Shown piece by piece: positions 19,599 through 28,299 of a DNA stretch of 64,000 nt. Location: positions 1 through 64,000 of the forward strand of contig NZ_JBHKFI010000018.1 in NCBI RefSeq assembly GCF_042263505.1, read 5' to 3'. The notes below the pieces were generated by a model. The model had not been told where the DNA came from and ran no database searches. It saw nothing but the letters and a program-made list of their open reading frames with translations. The DNA is from Bacillus_BE sp042263505 (GTDB lineage Bacteria > Bacillota > Bacilli > Bacillales > Cytobacillaceae). A program made the translations under genes and the position numbers. How positions within the stretch are numbered: position 1 is the stretch's first letter; the number at the start of each line of letters is the position of its first letter.

Positions 19599-19923
19599 AA
19601 GTTCCTTCATAGGGGCTTCTGAAACTATCCTATTTCTCTTTAATTTACAAACTCAACTCATCCTCATATTTCACTTTTACCATGCTTATATCGCCTGTAA
19701 ATGGCTTTAGTGTAGGTCATGCCCCTCATGATATATTATTGGTCCTGTAATATAGTGATTGGGGGCTGACTCATAATAGAAAAACGGTCTAAGCCACCAA
19801 ATAAGACCAGCTTATACGGTTTCTTAATTGTCCCTTGCTTTTAATATTACTCACAAGATATTCCATTTTTTAGCAACCAGCTCGTCATGTTGGCTTGTTT
19901 AAAAATAAATTCTCTTCCTGATT
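19599..19923. other. Gene-free stretch, 325 bp
   Basis: I see no gene with a ribosome binding site here. The sequence reads as AT-rich intergenic DNA between a plus-strand and a minus-strand gene that converge; no clear hairpin terminator is apparent. Confidence 0.5.
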
Positions 19924-20709
19924 TTATTCTCTCTGTTCCTCCTGCACTGATTCTTCTTTTAGTTTATCTCCATAATAATCTATTCCAATTTCCCTACGGA
20001 AATCTTCCATATGCTTTATTTCTTCCTCGTCTGATGGGGGAAAGGGGCTATCGTACCAATCACTGTATCTTATATCAGCATAAAGGGTAGTTCCAATCAC
20101 AATATAATTATCATCATTCAGAAGGTCTCCGTATTTATTTAGAATGTATAGAACCCCATCCATATCTTTACAAGGAATAGCAATGTAATCGCCAACAAAA
20201 ATGTTCTTGATATCCTCAGTGGAAAACGGTAAAGAAGGGTTTGACAGGCTGATACCCCCCACCGAATTTTGTTTGGCTTCTGGATTAATCCAAATCGTTT
20301 CAAATCTCCCTCTATTTAAAAACGCAGTAACACCGTTATCATTATCTTTGTTAAATTCCGAATCAATGACAGCTTTGATAAGAGAGACTACCTTCTTATA
20401 TCTATCATGACATTTTCTAAAAATAATTAGTGTTTGAAAAAAAGGATTATTTGTTTCTTCAAATAACTCTTCCAGGACTTTATTGGATATCGTTTTTCCC
20501 TGAATACCTTCTCTTCTCAATAACCTGTTATTAATAAATCCGATAACATCACGATTGCTTGTAAAATCAATTTCCGCATATTTTGAAAGGTTCACCATTA
20601 TATTTTCCTTTTCCATTATCGAATGCTTTAACATTGCCTGGACATAGGCTGGTCTGATTCTATAGCCTGTATCGTTAATTCTGTTTAAAATGGTTTCTAC
20701 TGTGTACAC
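19924..20709 (-). CDS. Hypothetical protein with a worn DNA polymerase A-like motif
   Basis: A 261-residue protein. Residues about 140-195 read like an eroded family-A DNA polymerase palm: an R-x-E-T-x-W strand, then GGISLSNPSLPF (compare TGRLSSSNPNLQNIP), then IKNIFVGDYIAI, a D-x-D at CKDMDG in the place of motif A, and YILNKYGDLL. The conserved Arg of the GRLSS motif is missing, and so is everything downstream (O helix, motif C). It therefore cannot be an active polymerase. The C-terminus is acidic. It may be a domesticated or decayed replication protein of a mobile element. Confidence 0.55.
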   Translation of the reverse strand: MYTVETILNRINDTGYRIRPAYVQAMLKHSIMEKENIMVNLSKYAEIDFTSNRDVIGFINNRLLRREGIQGKTISNKVLEELFEETNNPFFQTLIIFRKCHDRYKKVVSLIKAVIDSEFNKDNDNGVTAFLNRGRFETIWINPEAKQNSVGGISLSNPSLPFSTEDIKNIFVGDYIAIPCKDMDGVLYILNKYGDLLNDDNYIVIGTTLYADIRYSDWYDSPFPPSDEEEIKHMEDFRREIGIDYYGDKLKEESVQEEQRE

Positions 20710-21385
20710 ATTAACTCAACTACTTCCTTAAAGTATCTAATATAGCAATGTCATATTGCTTGTTTATCGTAATGTAATTCTTTTTGATTATATCCTTTGC
20801 TTTAATCAAGAAATAGCTTAGAGTGGCTCTACAACGCCTTAGAATCGTTTTAAAGATTATCAGGGAATTTGTAGGAAGTCACTGAAAAAGTCCATTATAT
20901 CGCCTTTATAGGCTTTTATTTATTATTTTATCGAAATATCTTAGATTTATTTGCAAAAGAAACAATCTCAACCAGATATAATCAATTCATGGAAAGGAAC
21001 TACGACAATTTCCATGTATGTGTTTTGTCCCTCTAACAGATTTTAGTTAAAAGTTGCTCTTGTTTTTTTAAATTAACTTCGACTTTTCAAAAGAACATTC
21101 ATGCAATGAAATAGAAGGCTATAAAGCCGAAAAAATGTATAAAACAATAAAGTCCTAAAAAACTTTATCCCTACTTTAGAAGAAGGGGTGCGACATTTCA
21201 AACAAATTTTTTATTATTTTTCTGCCCCCTATATAGGTTTATGTTTTCCGTAAGTTGCGAGAGGTTTTGAAGCCTTATGTATCAAGGTTAAAATGCCCCT
21301 TTCGCCTTAAAAATCCACTTTCCTATTTCACCTCAATTCTTCTAATATCTAACCCAAAGAAACACAAAAGAACTTGTATTATTGA
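20710..21385. other. Gene-free stretch, 676 bp
   Basis: No open frame with a convincing start occurs here. The DNA is AT-rich, with short imperfect repeats such as GGCTATAAAGCC at 21117-21128 and the stretch near 20908-20930 with TATATCGCCTTTATAGGC. A replication origin or decayed gene is possible but not supported. Confidence 0.45.
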
Positions 21386-21808
21386 CTACAAGTCCTTCTT
21401 CAATCTTTTAAATCTATCTTTAAAATCGACAGCCCTATTTATTTTAGACAGAGCCACTTCCAGCTCCTTCTCGTTCTTTTCCACCTGCCTTTTCTCCTTC
21501 TCTTGTTCCTTTTCCCTCACTCTCTTTTCAATTTCTTTTCCTCTTGCTCCGAGCCTTTGCCGATTAAATTCAGACATCAAGCCATATTTATTCTTTGATT
21601 CAGCAAACTCCTTAACCGTTAATGCCTGTTCCGTTGTAAACAATCGCTGTCCGTTAATTACAAGTGGTTCTGGAATCAACCGTTCCTTTCCACTCTCAGC
21701 CAATCTGTCGCTATACTTGCACCATTGAGCAATTGTAGCGGGGCTACGTTTTATATATGCTCCCAAATCACCTGTGGTATAATACCTCCGCCCATCAATT
21801 ACTCTCAT
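21386..21808 (-). CDS. MerR-like winged-helix protein with coiled-coil tail
   Basis: A 140-residue protein. The N-terminal half, with YYTTGDLGAYIKRSPATIAQWCKYSD, is a MerR-type helix-turn-helix (residues 9-35), followed by a wing with NGQRLFTTEQALTVKEFAE. The C-terminal 60 residues are a highly charged coiled coil rich in Glu/Lys/Arg. Its start overlaps the stop of the upstream paralogue by 4 nt (ATGA), so they are cotranslated. It probably binds DNA with its partner as a repressor or partition-like protein of a mobile element. The target is unknown. Confidence 0.7.
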   Translation of the reverse strand: MRVIDGRRYYTTGDLGAYIKRSPATIAQWCKYSDRLAESGKERLIPEPLVINGQRLFTTEQALTVKEFAESKNKYGLMSEFNRQRLGARGKEIEKRVREKEQEKEKRQVEKNEKELEVALSKINRAVDFKDRFKRLKKDL

Positions 21809-22137
21809 TCATCCTTTCCTCCTTCCAATCTTGCAAGTTTCTTCTTAAGCTCCTCATTTTCTTTTTTTAACTTGTGATAAGTGGTTTCTTTTGCTCGGTA
21901 TTCTTTTAAATCTCCGTTTATTAATTTATAAATTCCTGCCCGAATCGCCTTTACTTCTGATTGTTTAAAGTGCTGGACATTGTTTATTTTTGTTGGGTTA
22001 GGCAAAAACCCTTCCTTACCGTTCTCCTTCATTTGGCGGTCAATACGGATAAGGTTGAACAAATTCTTAGGGGAAAGGTGTAAAATTTGAGCAATCTCAG
22101 ATATCTTATAGTACAACTCCCCATCTTTACGTTTCAA
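21805..22137 (-). CDS. MerR-like winged-helix protein, paralogue of the next gene
   Basis: A 110-residue protein with the same plan as its downstream neighbour: ELYYKISEIAQILHLSPKNLFNLIR (MerR-type HTH, residues 7-31), a wing around NNVQHFKQSEVKAIR, and a C-terminal coiled coil (about 75-110, with heptad-like KLKKENEELKKKLARLE). The shared G-(K)-(E)-x-x-(L/I)-P-x-P linker in both proteins shows that they arose by duplication. The ribosome binding site AGGAGGA lies directly upstream. Confidence 0.7.
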   Translation of the reverse strand: MKRKDGELYYKISEIAQILHLSPKNLFNLIRIDRQMKENGKEGFLPNPTKINNVQHFKQSEVKAIRAGIYKLINGDLKEYRAKETTYHKLKKENEELKKKLARLEGGKDE

Positions 22138-22254
22138 AGTTATCTCCTCCTTCCTGTTTCTGGATATGATAGGGTTTTGGTATGAAATTTGATACTAAAA
22201 CTATACGATTTTCTCTAATCAGACAAATTTAGGAAAGGTGTTTTAATGACAGTT

Positions 22255-22800
22255 TTAAAGGTTGATAGGGTTCTTGGCTTTGAATTCAGCGATGATTTCA
22301 TTTAATAGTTCGTTTTTCTTCTTGTTGTGATAGACACCGTACAGCTTTAAATACAAGTCCAAATCGGGTGCAAGGGAAATCGTTTGTTGAACTCCTCCGT
22401 TTTTTTCGCTCCAGGGGAGATATTGAGATTCCTCCACTGATTTTGCAACCCTTTCCTTCTTTTTCATAGCATTCCCAGCCTCTTTTTCAGCGACTTCCGT
22501 ATTTTCCTTTTTGTGCTTATTTGAATAACATTGCAAACAGTAGGTATCAAAATATTCTCGTTCCTTTCCAGCATTACAGAGCTTGTACGTTTGATTTATG
22601 TCAATCCATGCTCCATCCACTAATCTGTACACTGGATGCCATTTACAGCAATTTGAACAATAAATTTGAAGCTCCTTTACATCCTCCACATACCGATGGT
22701 TCACAACTGTCTTCCCTCTCTTTTCTAAAGAAAGTTGATACGGTAAAGGTAGGGATACTCCCTCTATTTGAATATCTTTATCTTTCAATTTTAAATCCAT
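22255..22800 (-). CDS. Zinc-binding protein with a C-terminal RHH-like segment
   Basis: About 181 residues from the ATG at 22800; an upstream TTG at 22827 has no ribosome binding site. Two cysteine pairs are visible, CSNCCKWHP and a later CLQCYSN, with a lone C between them, which suggests one zinc site (residues about 40-95). The last 45 residues, LDLYLKLYGVYHNKKKNELLNEII, look like a ribbon-helix-helix or helical DNA-binding end. I do not recognise the family. The design suggests a nucleic-acid-binding regulator of the island. Confidence 0.6.
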   Translation of the reverse strand: MDLKLKDKDIQIEGVSLPLPYQLSLEKRGKTVVNHRYVEDVKELQIYCSNCCKWHPVYRLVDGAWIDINQTYKLCNAGKEREYFDTYCLQCYSNKHKKENTEVAEKEAGNAMKKKERVAKSVEESQYLPWSEKNGGVQQTISLAPDLDLYLKLYGVYHNKKKNELLNEIIAEFKAKNPINL

Positions 22801-23166
22801 GTTGGGTATAACCTCACTTTCTATCAATGGTCTAATAAATTATAGATTCCTGAAACAGATATATTCCTGAAAAACTGGTTCATTGAATGCTGGGTTTGTT
22901 GAATCCCTGTTTTGTGGAAGCAGTAGCTCCGAAAATTACAATATTTATAGCTTCCCAAACAAAGAAACTATCTTATTTAAGAATATGTATGAATTTTTTC
23001 GTATCTTTTATGTCATTGCTCCGAATAATTGCTGAACAGATATGATGAATTAAAAGGTTTAAGATATTCTTTCGTACTTTTTTCATACTTTTTACGCAAA
23101 TGTTGAGATATTTATGTAACAAACGCCATTTAACCTACAAAGTTGAAGAAAATTTCAAAAAGTACA
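22801..23166. other. Gene-free divergent regulatory stretch
   Basis: AT-rich DNA between two divergent genes. No gene is seen; the promoter for the plus-strand gene lies at its right edge. Confidence 0.5.
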
Positions 23167-23175
23167 TGATATAAT
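23167..23175 (+). promoter_or_regulatory. Extended -10 promoter
   Basis: TGATATAAT combines a TG extension with a perfect TATAAT, 36 bp before the ATG of the 88-residue gene. A good -35 at 17 bp is absent, which fits an extended -10 promoter. Confidence 0.55.
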
Positions 23176-23210
23176 ATGGCTACAAATGGAATTCGTTCGG
23201 GGGTAATCGC

Positions 23211-23477
23211 ATGAACAAGTTGCTGGAAACAATCGAGGTCAAATCCGTAAATGGCTTATATCGAATTTACCTTTTTAATGACGGAAACGCTCTACCTAAA
23301 CTTGTCATTTATCAGGTTGCTGATGGACATGAAGTGCCTGTTAAAAATATGTATAAAGAGCTTAAAAGATTGAAAGAAGAATTCTCTTTTGGGATTGAAT
23401 ATGAACCGATAGACCGCATTAAGTTGAATACGAGAGAATTTGGCAGGGAATTTATTAAACGATATACTGGAAGGTAA
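23211..23477 (+). CDS. Small hypothetical protein
   Basis: An 88-residue protein of unknown family. It begins with a beta-rich half (VNGLYRIYLFNDG, PKLVIYQVADG) and ends in helices with basic residues. The start has GGGGG 9 nt upstream. An efficient terminator follows. It is single and divergent from the zinc-binding gene. Confidence 0.6.
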   Translation: MNKLLETIEVKSVNGLYRIYLFNDGNALPKLVIYQVADGHEVPVKNMYKELKRLKEEFSFGIEYEPIDRIKLNTREFGREFIKRYTGR

Positions 23478-23515
23478 ATTTTATCCCAATAACATTACTT
23501 TTTATCATTACAAAT

Positions 23516-23542
23516 AAAAGGACCTTTTTGATTGGTCCTTTT
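23516..23542. terminator. Bidirectional terminator
   Basis: AAAAGGACC/GGTCCTTTT stem with a 9-nt loop and A/T runs on both sides, lying between two convergent genes, so it serves both. Confidence 0.85.
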
Positions 23543-23561
23543 CTCGTTTTCTATATTAAAC

Positions 23562-24098
23562 TTAGTTAAATTTCATTTTAATTTCTGCATTTGCCATTAC
23601 AGTAGATGTTGCATCCATTTTATCCATCTTTATTTTGAAACTTTCCCCAAACTGTTTTTTAGATGGAACGTCTCTTTTCATCGCTTGGATAAATTCTTCT
23701 TTATCTGATGCTTCCGACAACATACTTGCTACGTTAGTGAAAACCTCATTTTTATAGTTTTCATATTCCGAAAGCAGTTCCTCCTTAATTTGATAAAACT
23801 CCTCTTCATACTCTTTGAAACGGTTAGAAAATTCCTGGTAGGTTGCTTCCTTCATAAAAAACAATTGCTGTTCCCCCAAAGAATGTTTAACAGACCTTTC
23901 CTGTAAATTTTTTTGTACATTTTCCTTAAAATCACAAAGAATTTCACGCTTTGATTTAGGTAGTACGTTGACTTTTATAGAATCAGGAAACCACTCATAA
24001 TCTTCGTTTTGAAAATTAGAGTTGAGTTTTCCCTTGGGAATCGTTACTTCTAATTCATCCCATTCCATTCGTACATCCACCATATAAAATTTTTCCAT
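23562..24098 (-). CDS. Hypothetical protein
   Basis: A 178-residue acidic protein. The N-terminal 60 residues are beta-rich with an MEWDELEVTIPKGKL word; the central part (70-125) is a long charged helix, probably a coiled coil; the tail ends in DATSTVMANAEIKMKF. The ribosome binding site AGAGGTGG is visible. I recognise no family. Its neighbours are a nuclease-like gene and a regulator on the same strand, but a possible terminator lies between them. Confidence 0.55.
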   Translation of the reverse strand: MEKFYMVDVRMEWDELEVTIPKGKLNSNFQNEDYEWFPDSIKVNVLPKSKREILCDFKENVQKNLQERSVKHSLGEQQLFFMKEATYQEFSNRFKEYEEEFYQIKEELLSEYENYKNEVFTNVASMLSEASDKEEFIQAMKRDVPSKKQFGESFKIKMDKMDATSTVMANAEIKMKFN

Positions 24099-24165
24099 TT
24101 CTAATCCACCTCTTTAGCAAATTCTATCCTTATTATAAATAATAATTTGTTCAATAACCCAAATG

Positions 24166-24192
24166 CAAGGCACTGGATAATCCAATGCCTTG
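24166..24192. terminator. Possible terminator hairpin
   Basis: Stem CAAGGCA(C)TGG / CCA(A)TGCCTTG just after the stop of the nuclease-like gene. It has no long T-run, so termination is uncertain. Confidence 0.45.
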
Positions 24193-24203
24193 TTCCTGCT
24201 CAT

Positions 24204-25199
24204 TTACAGACTGTATTCAAATTCTTCCCACATATCAAGTCTCTCCTCCTCGCCATAAAGAACATCATTGCTGAATGCCAAGATAAATTTTTCAGCAACA
24301 TCTACTAACCTATCAACTGCTTCTCTCACACTTTTCCCTCTTGATTTAAAGGAGTAATTTATAGTGTGCTTATCATCCAAAAATTTTAGCTCCTTCCCAA
24401 TTAATTCTCTCGCCTTATCTTCTCTCTCTTTTATTTTGTAATAGATTGGCGGACTAAACTCTCTAAATCTTAACTCTACAAACGCACGATAACGCATATC
24501 CTCTACTGATAGCATAAGAGACACACCAGATTTTCCGAATCCACATGGGATAATCCTCAAACTATCAAGATTGGATTTCTGCCTTTGAAATGATAAAAAA
24601 TATGGAATCCTTTTTCTTAATTGCAGTAAGAGATAGTTGTTTACATCCGCTCTATTAGTAAAATCCCAATCAATCTTTTCCTTGTATTTTTTGTTCCCCT
24701 TAATTGAGCGAATAATGCTCATTTCCTTTTGTAATTGGATAGGATTAGAGACTTCATTGAGGATATGAAGGTTTTCATAGACTTTCAACTTATGTGTTCC
24801 ACTATTCAATAAGTCAATTCCCTTAAATAATTCAGGATTAATCGTTACAAAGTAAAGGTTGATTTTTTTACCTGAATTTAATATTTTATTCCTTAACTGT
24901 TTTACATACTTATCTTTAAACGCTACCGCTTGATAAATAATAATCCCCTTATCTATTGCCTCTATCAGTTTAAGAAGTCGGTATTGGTGAGAATAATCCG
25001 ATTTTAACAACACATTCTCTACAAAGACCTCTACTCCTGAATCCTGTTCTATTCCATACATATCAATTTTCAATCCTGCAAATTTTGTTTCTAATTCTAA
25101 TCCTGCTAATTTCAAGTTCAATTCCTTTTCTAATATTTGAGGATTTTCAAATTGCGATAGTGTAAATATGAATTCTCGCTCACTGGAATTTTTATACAT
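24204..25199 (-). CDS. Nuclease-like protein, DUF4268-type N-terminus
   Basis: A 331-residue protein. Residues 40-75 read LKIDMYGIEQDSGVEVFVEN, then SDYSHQYRLLKLIE: the D ... VE(x)N ... D(Y/H)xH pattern seen in PD-(D/E)XK-like proteins of the DUF4268 group, which are often linked to defence or restriction. The C-terminal 130 residues have a beta-strand pattern with FVELRFRE and a helical end. The middle of the protein, LRKRIPYFLSFQRQKSN, is basic. The family catalytic Lys cannot be assigned by eye. Its position between BREX and glmS supports a defence-related guess, which remains inference. Confidence 0.55.
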   Translation of the reverse strand: MYKNSSEREFIFTLSQFENPQILEKELNLKLAGLELETKFAGLKIDMYGIEQDSGVEVFVENVLLKSDYSHQYRLLKLIEAIDKGIIIYQAVAFKDKYVKQLRNKILNSGKKINLYFVTINPELFKGIDLLNSGTHKLKVYENLHILNEVSNPIQLQKEMSIIRSIKGNKKYKEKIDWDFTNRADVNNYLLLQLRKRIPYFLSFQRQKSNLDSLRIIPCGFGKSGVSLMLSVEDMRYRAFVELRFREFSPPIYYKIKEREDKARELIGKELKFLDDKHTINYSFKSRGKSVREAVDRLVDVAEKFILAFSNDVLYGEEERLDMWEEFEYSL

Positions 25200-25278
25200 T
25201 TACCTCTAACCTCCAAAAAATATAGAAAAAGAGAACCAGTAAAAAATACATAGTTCTCTTTCCTCGCCTGTTTGATGA

Positions 25279-25746
25279 TTATTTTAAAGACCTTAAAAAT
25301 GTATCAACTCTGTTTAAAATCTCCACAGAATCCAAATGTTTGCTATGTTCTTCCCATTCACAATCAAGTAATGCCTCTATTAATCCTAATAAATCCTCCC
25401 TTGTTTCCATAGTCGGAAGTTTCCCTTTTATAAGATATTCTTGATTAACCATAACTTCTTGAATACTTTTTAAAGGAAGCTCACCCTCGCTTGGTTCAAT
25501 ATCAATCAAATCAGTAATATCTACCTTTAGTGCCTTTGCCAAATTTTTGATTATGGGATAGGTAGGAGCTTTTTTCTTCCCACGTTCTAAAGAATTTACG
25601 TAGCCTGGGTCAATTTTTGCCATCATTCCCAATTCCTTACAAGTATAACCTCTGAGGCCCCTATAATATTTTAATTGTTGTGCAAACGTTCTCGGCATCT
25701 CTCGTACTTCTCTACTACTCATATAAAATTCATTCCTCCTGTTCAA
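25279..25746 (-). CDS. XRE-family transcriptional regulator
   Basis: A 155-residue protein. Residues 17-72 form a standard lambda-repressor-like helix-turn-helix: QLKYYRGLRGYTCKELG, then DPGYVNSLERGKKKAP, then KNLAKALKVDITDLI. The C-terminal 75 residues are helical, with no peptidase motif. AGGAGG lies just before the start. It most likely controls island genes; the gene pair it forms with the nuclease-like protein is separated by 80 bp. Confidence 0.85.
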   Translation of the reverse strand: MNRRNEFYMSSREVREMPRTFAQQLKYYRGLRGYTCKELGMMAKIDPGYVNSLERGKKKAPTYPIIKNLAKALKVDITDLIDIEPSEGELPLKSIQEVMVNQEYLIKGKLPTMETREDLLGLIEALLDCEWEEHSKHLDSVEILNRVDTFLRSLK

Positions 25747-25985
25747 TCTGTCTAATCCTAATTGATAGATTAGAACTTCCTGTTTTGATGGTTTCTAAGT
25801 AAGAATCCTTTTGTAGTTTATTAGAAACTTGCTATATTATAGTTTTAACCCTTTCAGATTATTCGATGATAGAGCATGATAAAACAGGATTAAACAATAA
25901 AACAGGTTACTCTTTGCTCTCTTAAATAATGCTGTTAATGAAATTGTCTTATAGTACAATACTGGTAAAAGGGGATTATAAATCT

Positions 25986-26381
25986 ATGAGAATTATTAGT
26001 TTGTTCATGCTTTTATTGGCTCTTTTTGTAATCGGAGGTTGTTTGCAAAAGACAGTAGAAATGCCCGAAAAAGTTGTGGTTGAGAGAATCAACAGTGAAA
26101 ATGACATCTATGAAGTCATTAAAACCGTAACGGATAAAGAGGAAATAAGTGATATTATTCAACTGGCGGAAAGTACAAATTGGGAGCATGGTCAAATGCA
26201 AGTAAGTATGGCACGACCAGCAGATTTTAAAATAAACGATACGGATTACTTCCTATGGATTACTCCATCAGGTGATAGATTTGAAGTGATTAAAGAGGCG
26301 GAGAGCAAGTATGGGAAACTATCAAAAGGAAAATCAGAAGAATTGTATTTTTTGATGACAGGCGAAAGGCTCGGTAAATAA
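25986..26381 (+). CDS. Small lipoprotein
   Basis: A 131-residue protein. The chosen ATG at 25986 gives a signal peptide of three parts, MRII, then a hydrophobic LFMLLLALFVI, then the lipobox GGC (Cys19). An upstream ATG at 25929 would place extra non-signal residues before it. The mature part is charged and contains the word DTDYFLWITPSGDRFEVI, similar to small Bacillus lipoproteins of unknown function. It is anchored outside the membrane. No operon partner is evident. Confidence 0.75.
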   Translation: MRIISLFMLLLALFVIGGCLQKTVEMPEKVVVERINSENDIYEVIKTVTDKEEISDIIQLAESTNWEHGQMQVSMARPADFKINDTDYFLWITPSGDRFEVIKEAESKYGKLSKGKSEELYFLMTGERLGK

Positions 26382-26477
26382 TCAAAGAACTCTTCCTTGA
26401 ACACTATGTCTTGGCTTCTAAACTAAGATAATCCCCCAGCATTTTAAATTTCACTTTATAGAAAGTAGGTTTGTTTT

Positions 26478-26804
26478 ATGGAATTTGATTTAGTGGTAAA
26501 TGACGAAACTATCGAGCGTTGCTTTTTAGTGTATGATGAAGTTGGCTATGGATACGATGAAGATGAAAATGGGAACTATATTAATTTTGCGGAAGCCACT
26601 GTTTTAAAAGTGACTTGGTATAAAGACGATGACGATTGCGATGTAGATGATATTGTTACAGTTAGGGTTGCAGAGGTGTATAACTCACCTTCTTGCAAAG
26701 TAATTGTCGAATGGCATGACGAAAGTTTTAAAACTGACATTAATGCAGTTAGGCTCTTAAATGAGGCTAAATCAGATTTGATTAGTGAATTTGAAAATAA
26801 GTAG
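26478..26804 (+). CDS. Acidic hypothetical protein
   Basis: A 108-residue, very acidic protein with a YDEVGYGYDEDENG segment and a KDDDDCDVDD run near residue 55, a low-complexity surface. The ATG is preceded by AGAAAGTAGG. The family is unknown. It follows the lipoprotein gene on the same strand by 96 bp. Confidence 0.6.
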   Translation: MEFDLVVNDETIERCFLVYDEVGYGYDEDENGNYINFAEATVLKVTWYKDDDDCDVDDIVTVRVAEVYNSPSCKVIVEWHDESFKTDINAVRLLNEAKSDLISEFENK

Positions 26805-27175
26805 TTTCTGACCCTATGCGATTTCTACTTTATTCAAGTCTTTCCATTCCCTTTTGGAATAAGAATGAGGGCATTGAGGTTTTGTCCAATTTCCTTTTTT
26901 ATCGGGAAATAGATTATTTCCTTCTTTTTCAATATTTTAGTCATAAAAACTACATCTCCAATTGTTAAATTGTGTCTAACAATTGGAGTGCAGTTCACTT
27001 TATATGTGAATGACCATGCCTTTTCTTTTGCTAATTGACTATCCATTTTTACTTTTGTGATTCAAAAGGGAATATCTTACCCATTAGAGGTAGCCTTTTG
27101 TTTCTCACGTTTTTCTCGAAATCAATTTCTCAACTAAAAGGTGAAATTAGAAAGGTTTATTGTTTATTCACACAA

Positions 27176-27406
27176 TTATTCCATAGCATTTTCTATTGAA
27201 GAAATGACATCTTCTATACTTGATATCGCATTTTCCATTTCGCTTATTGCATTTTCCATTGCTTCACCTCGTTCTGATACTTGAAGCCCTTCTGGAAAAT
27301 TATCAAAAGCATCTTGCTCTTCATCTTTGATACTCTCCAACTCTGAACTACAATCATTAAGTTTATTTATTATTGATTGCAGTAATTTTCTACGGGTATT
27401 ATTCAT
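27176..27406 (-). CDS. Phage-type small coiled-coil protein
   Basis: A 76-residue protein from the ATG at 27406, with AGAGGGA upstream; longer upstream frames lack a binding site. The pattern LESIKDEEQDAFDNFPEGLQ followed by SERGEAMENAISEMENAISSIED recalls small hypothetical proteins common in phages and conjugative plasmids, with a predicted helical hairpin. Its presence supports a phage or plasmid origin of part of this region. Confidence 0.7.
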   Translation of the reverse strand: MNNTRRKLLQSIINKLNDCSSELESIKDEEQDAFDNFPEGLQVSERGEAMENAISEMENAISSIEDVISSIENAME

Positions 27407-27899
27407 ATTTAATCCCTCTTTCAATAAGTAAATTTTTGATGTAGATACTTGATTCGTGTATGTAGTAGATATCTCCAACAGTACAAAGACCTTACTACTC
27501 ACCATTTATATCGGATTAATTCAATTAAGTCATTAACTTATTTCGCATGTGGTAAAGATTACCTATATTCTATTTTCCCTTTATCCTTATCGCCCTACTA
27601 TGTGACTTTGGAACTCTTCCTTACAAAGTTGCCCCATCCCCCTCAATCCCTTCTCCCACCTGACCTCACGCTTTTTCCATGCAAAAAAGACCGAAGGAAA
27701 ATCGGGCTTTTTTATCTAAGGACATACATATTTGTGTAAACAAAAAGTTTTTTAGGTGTGTACTCATTTCAAAGTCATAACTGATTTTCAAAGCTATGTA
27801 AAAACTTAATCCTTAGAATTTATTGCTTTTTCCTAACCCCTTTTCCCTATCAAGTTCAGACTCACCTTAGATTTCGTTTCAAAAAATCCCTGCCTTCTA
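27407..27899. other. Gene-free stretch before the Tn7-like ends
   Basis: No gene can be supported. A weak hairpin with flanking A/T runs (AAAGACCGA ... TCGGGCTTTT, about 27686-27713) may be a terminator. The rest is AT- and C-rich. Confidence 0.5.
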
Positions 27900-27906
27900 T
27901 GTAGTC

Positions 27907-28072
27907 GTCAAAAATAGTCCTTCCCTCCCCCCTTCTCTCAAACCCTTGCCACTCCTACCTTTCTCCCATTTCCCAATTTCTGTAGGTAAATGCAGTTGTT
28001 CCCCCGACCGCTCCTTTTTTCTCCTATTTTTTGTCAGAATCCTATTTTTTTAGGAAAATAAGTTGTTCCCTG
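27907..28072 (+). repeat. Three dispersed TnsB-like sites (left end)
   Basis: Sites GTCAAAAATAGTCCTTCCC, GGTAAATGCAGTTGTTCCC and GGAAAATAAGTTGTTCCC share AAA-(6 to 9)-TTCCC and point into the element. Confidence 0.7.
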
Positions 28073-28299
28073 AAAGACAGGGTGAAGGGATTAGGAATGA
28101 GGGGTTTTTTCCTGCTTTTTCTCCTGCCTTTTTTCTCTTTTATCTTCTTGCTTTCCTTCATGAAATCGTTGATTTATCGGGCTTTTTCTCCTGCCTTTTT
28201 TCTTGCCTTTCTCATGCTTTTTTCTGGCCTTTTCTCCGCTTTTGGACACAAAAAAACGAGGAAAACTGGAGACAATCCTCCGATTTTCACTCGTTTTAG

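Noticed and set aside
26834..27046. A 70-codon minus-strand frame
   Set aside because: No ribosome binding site and no recognisable family; it converges with a better-supported plus-strand gene.
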